DNA from: Cotesia glomerata | Lineage: Eukaryota; Arthropoda; Insecta; Hymenoptera; Braconidae | DNA: 64,000 nucleotides | NCBI RefSeq assembly: GCF_020080835.1 | Contig: NC_058158.1 | Location: forward strand, 26,182,305-26,246,304 | Direction: 5' to 3' | Part shown: positions 12,863 through 25,104 of the stretch, piece by piece | Layout: each line of letters starts with the position of its first letter | Numbering within the stretch: the first letter of the stretch is position 1 | Program-made: the position numbers and the translations under genes | The notes under the pieces: model-generated | The model's input: only the letters and a program-made list of their open reading frames with translations | Database searches by the model: none | Told to the model about the DNA's origin: nothing

Positions 12863-13377
12863 CGAACAAAAACAGTTTCACTGTAAAAAATCGCGCCAAG
12901 TCCACGTTCATAAGACTATTAAGAAAAAAAAAATTTGTTTTTTTCTTTACAAAAATATATAAAATAAAAAAATTAAAAAATCCAAGTAACCGATATGATT
13001 GTTTATGATTTTCGGAAATTAAAAAAAATTTTGTTACAAATTTAAAAATTAAAAAAAAAATTTGGAACGTATTTAGTGTGCGCGGTTGCAAAATATTTTA
13101 CTTTTAATGAAATTCGTAAAATCTATTTACTAGGACTTAAAAAAAATTGAAATACACAATGACGCACACCAAGTACGTTCCAAAATTTTTTTTTAATTTT
13201 TAAATTTATAACACAATTTTTTTAATTTCCGAAAATCATAAACAATCATATCAGTTACTTGGATTTTTAATTTTTTATTTTATATATTTTTGTAAAGAAA
13301 AAACAAATTTTTTTTCTTAATAGTCTTATGAACGTGGACTTGGCGCGATTTTTTACAGTGAAACTGTTTTTGTTCGG
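12863..13377. mobile_element. Foldback (long inverted repeat) element
   Basis: The left arm starts CCGAACAAAAACAG and carries GCGCCAAGTCCACG; the right arm returns as its complement and ends CTGTTTTTGTTCGG. Arms of roughly 210-230 bp surround a spacer of about 70 bp. No ORF is convincing. No clear target duplication was found. Confidence 0.75.
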
Positions 13378-14038
13378 ATTTTAGTATTTTTTGTAATTAT
13401 AATAAAAATTTACAATTGGTACCAACTTAAATCTCGCGTTGGTTGCATTTTTTATAGCAAACTATCCCCTTGAAACTACAGTTTATGTAAAAATAATTCC
13501 AGCGCACCCTGGCGGGTATAGATGCAAGCTGTGAAATATCTTTTTTTAACTGTAGTTTCCCATCTAATGAAGGATTACTATGCATTCTCAAATTATTTAG
13601 TCTGTGGCAGATCACTTAGCCCATCGAAAAAAAGTCAGGATCGAAATTTTTGCGTTGCTATAGTTTGTGCTGATTAAATTTAATAATTTCAATTAGATTA
13701 ATTGTTATAAGTGAATATAATTAATTAATAACAGTCAAATAAAGTATGAATTACTGTAATAATATACAATTTAAGAAAAAAAAGTACGGTAGAATTAAAT
13801 AAAATTTTGCAACCTCAAAATACCGTTCTGCTTACAGTAAACATAGTCGGTAGTCTGGCGCTCCGTTTACAGCAGATTTGAACGGAACTTGGCGCCAGAT
13901 TCTACCGAATCTGTGGATCTTATTCTCCCGCTCCAGCGCCATCTTTATTGTTTTTCTGTGTGTCGTGAGATTCACATCGTCAGAATGTTTATTCATCAAT
14001 AATAAGTTGAAATAAAAAAAAAAAAAAACAAATTAAAG
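13378..14038. other. No gene seen; short inverted motifs
   Basis: Contains a pair GGCGCTCCGTTTACAGC / GAACGGAACTTGGCGCC near 13856-13900, immediately upstream of the small ORF at 14039. It may be the 5' region of the element that encodes that ORF. Otherwise unassigned. Confidence 0.35.
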
Positions 14039-14203
14039 ATGGGAAAATCTAGAAAAAGGAGTAATTCCAGAGAAGACAAGGAAAAATATTATTGGTTAAA
14101 AATCATAGAAAAATTGAAAGAAATAAATGCAGAAAAACTACCGTCAACAACCGAGTTTCAAGATGGTGGTGCAAAAGATTCTTTACAATATTGTTTGACA
14201 TAA
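14039..14203 (+). CDS. Short ORF with basic MGKSRKRS N terminus
   Basis: A 54-codon ATG frame ending in TAA. The first residues MGKSRKRSNSREDKE are strongly basic and Ser-rich, followed by a charged, helix-prone stretch. The start closely resembles the small reading frame at 38307-38433 (MGKSKKRSRERDDDE). I infer two diverged copies of the N terminus of a transposon-encoded, possibly gag-like protein, but I cannot name the family. The frame ends within about 10 bp of the old dispersed repeat at 14215, so it may be cut off by that insertion. Confidence 0.35.
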   Translation: MGKSRKRSNSREDKEKYYWLKIIEKLKEINAEKLPSTTEFQDGGAKDSLQYCLT

Positions 14204-14827
14204 AAAATTAGTAAGCCGGTTGTAAAATATTTAAGCTATAGCTTGTATACAATAACTTTCGGACGAATCATCCGATTTTGGAACGCTTAGCGGCATTTAG
14301 CGTGGTTACGAGAGCTTTACAAAAATTCTCAGAAAGAAATCCGTTCTGATAAATAATTGAAAAACTTGAATGAAAAACCATGTTTTGTTGATTTTTTAAA
14401 AATTAGATATTTCCCAAAAAAAATTAATCGATTTAGATGCGGTTTACGGCAACCAGCGTTATTTTTTGAAGAGAAAGAGCTGATTAGATCATAGAATTGA
14501 TCAAAACAGAAGTTTTGAAGTAATTAAAAAAAAAAAAAACGATTTGTTAAAATTGAAAAAAATTCGAATTTTTGAGGTTTTCTCAGAATTTTCAGTGCCA
14601 ATTCAGTCTTAACTCACAGCAAATTTAAGTTTAGCAAGCCATTTTCAGATGCCACGAATCACTTTTTGATCAGACACTCAGTTATAAGGTTATATGATTT
14701 TTACATATTTACATACATACATACACACATCCACCCACTCACACATACACCCCGGGTCGAAAAATTTGAACTGATTTTGAGCAAAATAATCTGCATTTGA
14801 ACTTATTGATCTGTATTTGAACTTTTA

Positions 14828-14960
14828 ATAGTATATTACACTATTAGGGCAAAAGTGTGAGATTTTTGCACTGCACGCCATGATGCCCGAGGCGTAGCCG
14901 AGGGCATCACGGCGTGCAGTTCAGAGCTCTCAAACTTCTGCCCGTGTAGTGTATACTATT
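14828..14960. repeat. Hairpin MITE, AATAGTATA termini
   Basis: Near-perfect hairpin: ends AATAGTATATTACAC and its complement, inner stem ACTGCACGCC..GGCGTGCAGT, apex GAGGCGTAGCCGAG. It shares its ends with the hairpin at 16426-16563. Confidence 0.7.
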
Positions 14961-15020
14961 TTTCTTTATAGCCGGTCGAAAGTACGTAAAATATTTAATG
15001 TACTGCATCGAAAAAGAATT

Positions 15021-15065
15021 GATGCCCGCTCCCGACATTTGCGGCACGAGCGAAGCGAGTGCTGC
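15021..15065. repeat. Small GC-rich hairpin
   Basis: GCGGCACGAG and CGAGTGCTGC pair around the apex CGAAG. It resembles the apex of the other hairpins in this nest. Confidence 0.5.
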
Positions 15066-15904
15066 TGGTGGGGAAGGGGGGGGGGGCAAACATCAAATAA
15101 AAAAATTTTAATGTGAAATCAAATAAAATTAATTAACAAACATTTTTTTTGAAACATTTATAGATTAAATAAAACTGAAATTTCTTGAATTCAACAAACA
15201 TAATAAAGATTATTCTCGGTTAAAAATAAAAAAAAAACGAGCATATTATCTAAAAATTAACAATAATTAATAAAAATCAAATTAAATTGTTGTTACTGCG
15301 TACATTTTTCTAAATAATTCATTAATTACATAAAGTTGATCCATTTTACACACGTCACTGTTAAACTGAATCTTAGTACAACCTAGTTATAAGTTACATT
15401 GGATGATCTACTCACTCTTACGACAGTTATATCTTTATCTATATATGAAATATTCCATGTAAGTAGAAGAAAGAAAGAAATAAATATAACCAAGTTGTAT
15501 TGTACCATCAATCGTAAATGATCAGCGTAAACAAAACATAGTTAGTAACAAATAACTAATGTCAGTCGCGGTAACGAAAGCATTTTATGCTCCTGCTGTT
15601 ATAGAGAGCGAATGTGTAGCTTTACCAATGCACGAATCTTTAACTTTCTGCCTCGAAATAGGTGCAAAAGATGCGTACTTTCGACCGAGGCATGAAGAAA
15701 AAGTTTTGTGTTGCGAATATTAGTTGCAGTGATAATTAATAAATTTGTAATACATTACATTATTTATAATACATTGAATCTAAATCTAGAATTTTCTAAG
15801 TATCGATATTAAGCACAATGTGAATAGATCGACAAGATTAAAATGTTGACAAAATGACAAGATAAATATTAAACTTTATACTTTCACGCATCATTTAATG
15901 AGCA

Positions 15905-15980
15905 GTATTCACTATTTTGTAGTGCGAAGTACACCGTTTGGTACACATTGCACTACGAAATAGTGAATAGTCACTATTAT
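15905..15980. repeat. Hairpin with ATTCACTATTTTGTAGTGC arms
   Basis: The two arms ATTCACTATTTTGTAGTG and CACTACGAAATAGTGAAT flank a loop of about 25 bp. Nothing is encoded. Confidence 0.6.
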
Positions 15981-16009
15981 TATTAATATTATCGAGTGTG
16001 TAAAAAGTC

Positions 16010-16160
16010 TGTTTTTGATCTACAGGTGATCAAAAACCGCCTAAAAATTATGGAACGTTTTAGTCTGTTTTTGACCTTGATGCAATCAAAAACAGCTAAA
16101 TGATTGTGACAAAAAAGTCTGACTTTGGTCTAGAAACAATCGAAAACAATTTTATTATAA
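16010..16160 (+). repeat. Three tandem copies of a ~62-bp unit
   Basis: AGTCTGTTTTTGATCTACAG-like units recur at about 16009, 16068 and 16124. Each carries an internal inverted pair (TTTTTGA/TCAAAAA). Confidence 0.65.
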
Positions 16161-16339
16161 TATTAAAAATGGTCTTGAATTGCTCTGAATTGGGAACAGT
16201 ACGGGCAAAGACAGTTTAAATTCTTATATAAAATAGATACACATAATAAAGTTAAATTGAATGAAAAATGTTAAAAATTGTCATTTACCCTTAAACAGAT
16301 CAAATATTTTGACCCGGGACACACACACTGTAACTTTAC

Positions 16340-16427
16340 ATTTTTTTCCCTCCGGGCGGAAAGTGGCAACTTTCGTCCCGCTGCGCTAAACAAAGTTGCC
16401 GCTTTCCGCCTTCGTCGGACAAAAAAA
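16340..16427. repeat. GC-rich hairpin
   Basis: GGCGGAAAGTGGCAACTTT pairs with AAAGTTGCCGCTTTCCGCC, with T and A runs outside (16340-16347 and 16421-16427). It abuts the next hairpin. Confidence 0.65.
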
Positions 16428-16563
16428 TAGTATACACTCCACAGGAAGTAAATAAGAAAGCCTCAGATCACATGTTTGTTGACCTCGGCTTCGCCTCGGC
16501 CAACAATTACATGTGATCTAAGACATTTCTTACTTTACTTCCCTAGGTGTGTAATATACTATT
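16426..16563. repeat. Hairpin MITE, AATAGTATA termini (second copy)
   Basis: The ends AATAGTATACAC and complement match the hairpin at 14828-14960. The stem includes AGATCACATG..CATGTGATCT and the apex is CTCGGCTTCGCCTCGG. Same family as the first, with a different inner stem. Confidence 0.7.
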
Positions 16564-16565
16564 AT

Positions 16566-17655
16566 GTAGCGTTACAGTAGTGATGTATGTGCGTGAGAGT
16601 GCGAGACTATGCGGTATGAGTATGGTAATGTGGTGTGTTGTATCGTGAGTGTCTGTTAGTAAGTTAGTTGCCTCGAAGATGTCGAACTGCACTGTAAAAA
16701 AGCAGCCAATGTATTGTGCCCCTCAATCAGTTACCGATGCCTGAACTAAGGTTCAGCCTCTTGGAGTGAGGTAGTTGCTGTGGAAGAGCGATTGAAATGT
16801 CGTCATCCTGAAATACGAGAGTTTGGGCCACGCTCATGCGGTGGTTTGCAGATGATAGGCCTCGATTGCTGTATGCTTGAGGGTAGTCGCGGATGCCGTC
16901 TGAGCTGCCAGGGGAGCAGAATTGTTGGTAGGTCTGGGGCACTAGCTGTGTGTGGGGGAGAACGAATATGAGAGTAAACGTGGCTGAGAGTAGAGTGAAT
17001 GTAATCGAGCGCACGTGGCATGAATGTAGAGGGGGTATCGTGAGAGGCAGTCTGGCTAGAGTAGCGGAGGAGTAAGGTGTGTTTGGGTGTGGAAGTTCGG
17101 GTTTGGGACCGGACGATTGGAAAATCGCGTTGAGATCGTTGTAGAGGATAGAGGACAGGTACCGTGGTTGCTCGGCAGCGAAAAGCGTTGAGCGTAGAGT
17201 ACCGAGCAGTTAGGTGCGAGCTCTCGTTAAGTAAGCCTCGTGCTTGCGAGTTAAGTGTAGGTTTTCGTACCGAAGCTGGCGTGCCTCACGTTATCGATTC
17301 ATTTTATTTTGGCTGAGACGGTGAAGCTTAGTGTTTTGGGACACCAATTTGTGTGTCAGGTATCGTTGAGTCCTGTTTTGCAAGGAAAATACTTTCTCTG
17401 ATAAGCCGAATCACGACCCTCTCTCCATAACCAGCATAACTGAGTGACACCGAGGTATTCCGTTAACGTCAAGGCCACTCATGGTCTTCTGAGAACTTAG
17501 AATTTAAGTTCTCATTATCCCAGTTGCCGATACCGGTGAAATAAAAGTTGGCTGGCGCATGTCGGGTTTCCTAGAAGATGGAGAGATGGCCGAGATTGAC
17601 GAAATGTAACGTAGTGAATTAAAGGCTTCCGTGAACATCTATCGCGAGGAAAATT
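16566..17655. other. GC-richer island of unknown type, possibly a solo LTR
   Basis: Begins TGTAGCGTTACAG and ends near CTACGTTACTATACA. GC content is well above the flanks and no long credible ORF is present. An AATAAA-type signal lies near 17540. An inner inverted pair GTAACGTAG..CTACGTTAC sits at its 3' side. Element-like ends suggest an LTR, but no matching 4-6 bp duplication was found. Confidence 0.25.
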
Positions 17656-17835
17656 CTACGTTACTATACATACATACAACAGACAAATGGAAATCATTGC
17701 CAAACTAGCCAGAATAGTTTCCTAGCACCTCAAAACGTGGAGATCTGATGAAAACTCAATTTTCGAAAGTCGGGGTAAAAACAATAATTCCCCAATTTTT
17801 GTAAAATTATTGATTTTCTTAGCGGAAAATTGAAA

Positions 17836-18784
17836 ATCCTGATCGACATTTAAAATGGAGCAGGTAGAGTAGAGAAACTGCGACTAATATAACAAAATTA
17901 TTTTTATGAAATTAAATAATCGGTTATCCTACGATAAAGTCAACTACTCGTCAGGTGCCGCTTCTCACACATTTTATGCACCAAGCTCAAGAAAATCTTG
18001 CTTCAAAGGAGGAAAGAAAATCCACCACTCACATACATTATTCAAGAATGGATCATGACTGATACCCAAGACGCGCGAGTCTTTATATCGTGTCTCTTCA
18101 TCTAGAACTACGCCTTCTTTTTTTATCAATGAAGAGCAATTCTTCTCTATCGTTCTTGTTCAGCATTCTCCGATAGTGAGGCTCAAAAGTCTATGCTTCA
18201 CGAATCCCAGTGTTCATAAGCAGGTTCATAAATTTTTCTTTACATCAAAGACGGCGAGCATTATTTGCTTATGTCAGCAAAAATCGAGCATAGACATGAT
18301 GTGAGGGAAATTCTTATGTAACCTCAGAAATATGCAAATTCTTAGTATGAATTTCGACTTAGTAACTAAATATTATCTTGAGAATACATTTGTAGTACTG
18401 ATCTTTTTCACAAAGTTTCTGATGCCAAGCGTGCAATTAAATCAGCTACTGTGGATTCGAGATGTTTTAGTATTATATTTTGAGTGAGTACACGAAAAGA
18501 AAAATGTGGAAATTGTTCCTATAATTTTAATAAAATGTTTTCCTATACCATTTTAGGAACGATTACTTAGATTATGGGAATTCTACCCATACTTTTTGGG
18601 AAATGTTACTGTAATTATAGGAACGATATCTGGACTCTGTTGATTGAATTAATTGTAATCCTATCATCTATATTATGAAGAGAATATCATTAAGAGAAAA
18701 TACTCTATAAATACTCTATTATTATAATGAGTATTTAGGCTGCATTCAAAAATACTCTATCTCTAAATTCATAATTAATAAATG
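17836..18784. other. No gene seen
   Basis: Mostly unique DNA. A MITE-like scrap with CCTATAATTTTAATAAAATG and GGGAATTCTACCC motifs lies near 18495-18640. Nothing coding was recognised. Confidence 0.4.
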
Positions 18785-20545
18785 ACCTTATATCTTGTGA
18801 ATTATTGAAATTTTCACAGATATAAGCTCACTCTGACATTATACTCATCGAGACCTTTCATTTGAGTACCCACATCAATTTTTCATATATTTATATATTA
18901 TAGATATATATTGATATATATTTATTGATATATATTAGGGGGGGTCAAAAAAATCGATTATTTTTTTTTTAACTTCTAATATTGGAAAGTTGGTTCTCAG
19001 GCACCTCTAGAAAATGCTCATATATCCATTAAATTCATGAACTGTAGATATTTTCATAAAAATTTTAGCTCATATTGCTAGAATGAAAGTTTTTAACTAT
19101 TTTTTACCCTATTCATAAATGTAAGGAAGCTTTACTTTTGGACAAAAAGAATGATACGTCTGTTTTTATTACTTACAAGGAAAGGTTCCCAGGTTTCCAG
19201 CTCCGATTTTGATGCCATTGAAATATGTTATTTTTATAATCGATTAAAATAATAAAATGACTTCTTACACAACGAACAACGAATAATCGCTTAATTTTTA
19301 CATTCCGGAATTTCACAGTGAATATTACCTCCATCTCCAAACGCAAAACACAGGATTTTGCGTTTGAATCTGAATTTATTTGGTTTTGTCTCAACGTAAC
19401 TTTTGAACCAAGAATATTGAAATTTCATTGAAATTTTGAAATTTTATTATTTTAATCGATTATAAAAATAACATATTTCAATGGCATCAAAATCGGAGCT
19501 GGAAACCTGGGAACTTTTTCTTGTCTCAGTAAGTAATAAAAACAAACGTATCATTCATTCTTTTTGTCCAAAAGTAAAGCTTCCTTACATTTATGAATAG
19601 GGTAAAAAATAGTTAAAAACTTTTATTCTAGCAATATGAGCTAAAATTTTTAGGAAAATATCTATAATTCATGAATTTAATGGATATATTTGAAAAAGTT
19701 ATTAGAAAATTATTGAAATCAGAAAGCATTGGGGTTCAGTTACGAATATCTTTTAAACGGTTGTAGTAATCAATTTTACATATCAGACCTTTTTTGGAGA
19801 ACGTTAAATTTCCTACAAAAATATGGCATATTCATTTAACAACTATTATTTTCCAATGTGGTAGGAAATTAAAAAAAAAAAATTTTTGATAAATTTTTTG
19901 AACTTTGACCTCGGATATCTTTGAAATGGTTAATGTAATCGCTTACACATATCAGATCTTTTTTGTAGATCATTCAATTGTCTACAAAAATATGTACAAA
20001 TATTTAATTAAAAAATTGATCAATAGTGAGATATGATCTTTTTTATAAGAGACTAACAAAAAATATAAAACTGTGATGCGGATAAGCTTCCTATCAATAT
20101 TAAGAGCTCAAATTTGGTAAGCATTTTCTAGAGGTGCCTGAGAACAAACTTTTCAATATTAGAAGTTAAAAAAAAATAATCGATTTTTTTGACCCACCCT
20201 AATATATATATGAAAAATATATAAAAAGGCATGTGAGTACTCAAATGAAAGTTATTGATGAGTGTAAAATCGGGATGAGCTTATATCTTTAAGAATATCA
20301 ATAATTAAGAAATTAACTTATATCTTGTGAACTATTGACATTTTTAAAGATATAAGCTCATCCCGGTGTTACACTCGTCGAGACCTTTCATTTGAGTACC
20401 CACATGAATTTTTTATATATTTATATATATTATATATATGTACATATGAAAAATATATCAAAAATGCAAGTGGGTACTCAAATGAAAGCTCGTTATGATG
20501 GTAATATTGGGATGAGCTTATATCTTTATAAATGTCAATAGTTAA
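18785..20545. repeat. Alternating inverted copies of a ~110-bp unit
   Basis: The unit 'cttatatcttgtgaa ... gagacctttcatttgagtac' occurs forward at about 18790-18905, inverted at about 20205-20310, forward again at 20315-20425 and inverted at 20430-20545. A foldback transposon lies between the first two. Confidence 0.65.
18938..20199. mobile_element. Foldback transposon with GGGTGGGTC-type ends, TA flanks
   Basis: The left end GGGGGGGTCAAAAAAATCG and right end (complement GGGTGGGTCAAAAAAATCG) are flanked by TA. Long inner inverted repeats carry CTCCGATTTTGATGCC near 19200 and its complement near 19480, and matching AGGCACCTCTAGAAAATGC segments lie near both ends. TA flanks suggest a Tc1/mariner-type origin. 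There is no transposase. Confidence 0.65.
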
Positions 20546-21104
20546 GAAAGTAAAGTACACTTTAACGAAAATCATTATACAATTAAGCAAAATTTTATTT
20601 ATTATAGTTCGCAATTCTTGGCAGTCACATAGGGACTGCAGGTCGCTAGTTTTGATAATTTTTGCATTGAATTTCTTCAACAGAATGCATAACTTGAACA
20701 GGTCAATGAGTTTATTTCATCTGCTAGCTTTAAGAATATCATTTAATTCAATGCAAAAGAAAAATTACATGTAGTCAAGCTGATTCGGTGCATTTCAAAA
20801 TACGATACCATCAACTGGAGCAAAGAGTATGCTCTCTTTAATTGCAATTGTTGAAGGGAAAATTTTAATTTAAATAATTAGATAATTATGATTAATAATT
20901 AGTTTAAAGCTTCATTGTATTCAAAATTTTTTTTTGAAAATCTTAGATTTTTTGAAAATTATGTTTTTTAAAAATTTTTTGTAAGATTAAATTTTTTTTT
21001 TTGAAATTTGAATTTTATTCGATTAATATCAATCCGAATTTAATCCCGATTTTTTGTGTACTACACTGCGCTACAACTGCTTTTAGTTAATTCAAAAATG
21101 CATC
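20546..21104. other. No gene seen
   Basis: AT-rich unique DNA with A and T runs. Nothing was recognised. Confidence 0.4.
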
Positions 21105-21418
21105 CACGCTAACGCAAATTTTTAATTTTTTTAATATTTTTCACTAGTTTAGATAGTAGCGATTGTTATTACTGATGGTAACTGTAACCATCAGTTTATA
21201 TTAGGAATTACGATTTTGATAATAGTAGTAACTAGTTAAAATAATAATAGCTATTATTACTGATTACCATCATAATAGTAGTAGTAACCATCAGGATGGT
21301 AACTACTACAATTCAGATGGCTTACATAATTATTTAAATAATATTTACTACTATCGAATTCAGTTAATAGATTTTACCATAACTAGATAGTAAACTCTAC
21401 TATAAAATTTTCTCCGTG
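21105..21418. repeat. MITE-like repeat rich in GTTACT/AGTAAC motifs
   Basis: Repeated GGTAACTGTAACCATC-type inverted motifs and a terminal TTTTCTCCGTGTA. A related stretch with the same right-end pattern (TTTTTCTCCGAGTGTA) lies at about 43320-43555, so it is a dispersed family. Confidence 0.5.
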
Positions 21419-24400
21419 TATAATATTGATAGGATAGGTTACATCTATTCTCTAGATCATTAAAATGATTTATGAAATTTGATCATACTCACTGAAAAAC
21501 TTGTATTAGTTTTCAGTATTTCAATGGATATTTTTCTTTCTACAACTAGACGATTATCAACAATTGAATTACTCCATCTAAAATAATCCTAACTCTGAAA
21601 TTTAAAATGGCCAATTTCTCTCAATTTTCAGGATGAAACACTAACAAATTTATGAAAGTGATGCTTTAAATTTAGCAGACATTCATACCATCAGGAAAAC
21701 TATTTTCAACTTGAAATTCACACAACATATCTCTTTACATTACCTACATACATATATTCGCATTAATTTAAAAGTAACTATCTTATACTAGAAAAGTTCA
21801 AAGCTGCTTATTTAACTACTAGAAATAAACAGAACAGACGTATCCGTAAAGCCAATGAAGAAAAATTACAAGATGAACATGATGAAAGTGTCAAAAGAAA
21901 TCATTACAAAAGAGAAGCTCAAAACAAAAAAATAGGGGTAAAAATGGGGTCATCCCTCTGAACTATTGTATAAAACGGGGTGTAATGGTATGACTGTAAA
22001 ACTAAATCAAGCGGAAAAGCCACTTCGTGTAGAGAAGTTTTCTCACTGCTATTCCTCGTATTCTCTCGACATCTGGGATCGGAATATTACGAGACGGTTT
22101 AGTTGGCAAACGCATCTTCACGTTGGCGCAACTGACATCGTATGAACTCTGAAAGATAGACGTGACTTACCAAAAAAGACCCTCGGACCATTGGGGTCTT
22201 TATTTATACGTGAGGTGCATATTATTCTCTCTTCACTTATTTAACCCTGTTTTTTCGCTGTGTTCACGCACGTTTGTGCAGCTTTTATTGGTTTCTACTA
22301 CGTATATACCTAAATCGTATATACCATTCTTATATACAGTGTATAGAAATAAAATCTAGCATTTACGTACCAACCTTTTTTTTATCCAATAAAAATGAGA
22401 GACTACGGAGTTCTCGAGTTTAAATGCAATACCACTAAAGTCGGATTCCATGCATGAAATAGCAGGGCCACTGACCTCAAAATCATTTTACAGTACAGTT
22501 TTTCCTTTGTAGGCTTTTAACTTTATTGATTACACATTTTTTTAACCACGAAAATTTTTGACGTCTATATGCGTGGTCAAAACACTTTTGTTAAGATATT
22601 AAAATAATTATTAAACGTTATTAATTATTTTTTAACTTTTGAAAATATTTTTAAGTATAAAAGTACATGTAAAATGGTTAATAAAGATTCATGGAGCAAA
22701 TGTATCTCATGTTCGCAGCAATATAAAGACTATCATAAACAAATAGTGCCATAACATTTTATGATAAAGATACGGTAATGATATTTTAATATTTTTCATG
22801 AAAGAAAAATTGTAATTTATTGCAACCATTGTTTTATTATTCATTTTATTCCCTTTATTTTTTAAAAGAAAATTATCAATCTCCCTGGTGTGATGAAATT
22901 GTATTCAATTAAATATTAATAAATCTTTCTGTAAATGCGATGAAAAAATTAAAAATTTCAACAACTCAAGTAATGCGAATCAATTGAACTTTTTTATAAA
23001 GTCCAAATTTTCTAAAAATAGAAAAGATTTTTTAAAAAAGTGTACCTCTGAGAAGTGCACTTTTGAATCTTCAAAACGATGTTTCTGTTTAATAATTATT
23101 TATTCGAATATCTACTTTGAATGGAAATTCGCAAATTTTTTCAAGCAGATGAGTAAGGAGTTGTAGTTCAAAAAAGTAATATAAACCATCAAGCAATATG
23201 AAGGTGTCATGACGATGCCTTGCGATCGCGTTTCCCGAGAGACACAGTCGTGAGTGAAGCCAAAGAAGCCTTATAGCTATAGCTCGTTATAAGTCGCTGT
23301 TCACCTATATAAAATGTCATGTACATGCTTTTTAAGTAACCAATCAATAACCACTTTTTAAAAATATTTTTTTTTGCATAGTTATCACAAGTTTACAATA
23401 TTGCAGCTTAGCTACATTAGAAGGAGATAGACGACTACTTCAAGATTAATATAAGTCCACTCGCCAGGATCGCCAATAAAGTTTTTTTCGAGTATTTGTG
23501 GCTTGCGTCGCCATTCCGCCTCAGATTTTTCAATACTTGAAGAGTACTATTCAGCAAAAAAGAACATATTAGATCAGAAACCTGCAGCATTGCTACACTT
23601 TATTCCACATCCTCAATGCTAAAATATATATGGTGATCTTTAAGATTTATCCAATGTAATAACAATATATGATAAATTTTAAATATTATTCAGGGTCGAT
23701 TTTTTCTTCTTTTACAAGTCTCAAGTGACTTTCATAGACTTTTATGGTTAAGGTATAAAAGTTAAGGTTCATACTTTTTTTTTTTTTGCCAGAAACTACT
23801 TTCCCATCGTAGTTCTTCTATAAACTTTTTTCTTCTAAATCTTTCAATCGACTCGGCAGATTAGAAAAAAATAAAGAAAGAATTTTTTTTTTTTTTTTTT
23901 TTTAAGAAAGTGTAACTTGGTGCTTAGTTTCTATAGAAGGATTCTGCAGTTTTTAATGTCCTATAACTTAGAGGATTTGGTCTCGGGTTCTAAGTTGCTC
24001 CAAGCAAAAAAAAATCGATTTCGATGACACCTAAATGTGATTTTTTTATTACGATAACTTTTAGTGTCACATTTCTTCAGTATTTTACTTGTCTTCTGCA
24101 TTAAGAAATGGTAATGCACAAATCATATCATTGCTATGTTAAAAATGCTATTGTGCATTGCGAAATATGAATGAAAAAATGTATCAGGAAAAATTTTCAA
24201 TGTTTCGTTGGATTGTTTTACCTCAAGAATTCTAATAATTTAACATGAAAAAAATTTTCTCATATAACCATATTAACTGTTACTCGTCCGTTCCGCTGGG
24301 TGCTTTGAAAAATTGCATTTTCAGATCTAGATTTGAAATTTCATTCGAGGATTGTTTTGACTTGTACATATTCCAAATTCCATCGAATTGGTATGTTCTT

Positions 24401-25100
24401 TTTATCCATGTGATTATTCTAACTAATATTCATTGTAACTTTTAATGTGCAATCATTATAACATTCCCGTGGCTTTCTTACAAAAATGAATAATAATTAA
24501 TATGAAAAAAAATTTTAAATGAGCATTGAAAGTTTCAGTTAAAGAAATTGCTGGTCTCACAAGTGAAGAAATCTGCCTAGCTTCAAGTGCGACAAATTTT
24601 TCCGTTTATTAACATTTTCTCAGTGACATCAATTTTTTGTAGAAAATTAATTTTACATGTTTTTTACGAATTCTATTTAAAGAGCCGAATTTATTTTCCA
24701 CATATCAAGTGTTTGGAAAATGTTGAAAGGAAATTTTTAGTAAATGTTATGCAAGTTTAATAGACATTTGTCTTAAATTTTATATTTCAAGAAGTTCTAC
24801 ATGGAGAGAAAAGAATAGATCTTATTCCTATGTTGAATGGTAATCATTGTTATGTTATATTGAAATGGAAATTCTTTTAAAAATTCTGTGTAAATTTGCT
24901 GAGAAAAATCTTAGAAATTGTGATACAAATATGAACAATCATTTTTTCGATGCAAAATTCAATTCTGAAAATAATTTTTTTTTTTATAAAAATTTTAATT
25001 TGTTATTAACAAAAAACGTAAACAAAATAAAAAATCTCAGTCTTTTGTAAATAACTCAATAGCTATAAGTGATATCAAAAATCGGAAATAAGATCCTTAC
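21419..25100. other. No clear gene; one weak coding-like stretch
   Basis: Between 21800 and 21962 one frame encodes a charged stretch beginning FKAAYLTTRNKQNRRIRKAN and ending at a stop after KMGSSL. It looks like transposon protein sequence but has no identifiable family. 22010-22370 is less AT-rich, with a TATA-like TTTATAC and an AATAAA near 22350, and could be an LTR or promoter scrap. The rest, to 25100, is AT-rich DNA with no supported feature. Confidence 0.35.
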
Positions 25101-25104
25101 ACTG

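Larger units (their letters stand above)
14751..16318. mobile_element. Transposon with CCCGGGTC termini and 2-bp duplication
   Basis: The left end CCCGGGTCGAAAAATTTGA and the right end (complement of TCAAATATTTTGACCCGGG) are inverted repeats, flanked on both sides by AC. The AC sits in an AC-rich context, so the duplication is weak on its own. The end resembles CCCGAGTCGAA of the element at 42998-45622. Nested hairpins occur inside. No transposase remains. Confidence 0.65.
14215..17835. repeat. HINE-like dispersed repeat, copy b (old, heavily interrupted)
   Basis: The 5' half (about 14215-14750) matches the other copies in order: TTAGTAAGCCGGTTG, the 'cgattttg ... gcggcatt' segments, then a degraded (ACAT)/(AC) tract. 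The 3' part resumes at about 17655 (catacatacaaca) and runs to the degraded AGCGGAAAATTG end near 17830. About 2.9 kb of other elements sit in its microsatellite region. Confidence 0.6.

Noticed and set aside
16727..17021. Overlapping ORFs of 63-95 codons in the GC-richer island
   Set aside because: Three frames are open at once because of composition, and none shows a domain.
20369..20774. Overlapping 103- and 80-codon ORFs
   Set aside because: They run through inverted repeat units and AT-rich DNA on both strands and show no domain.
23200..23310. Possible tRNA-like GC-richer patch
   Set aside because: No cloverleaf stems, A box or B box could be made out.
22984..25050. Several 60-67 codon ORFs
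   Set aside because: Low-complexity AT-rich translation without domains or splice context.
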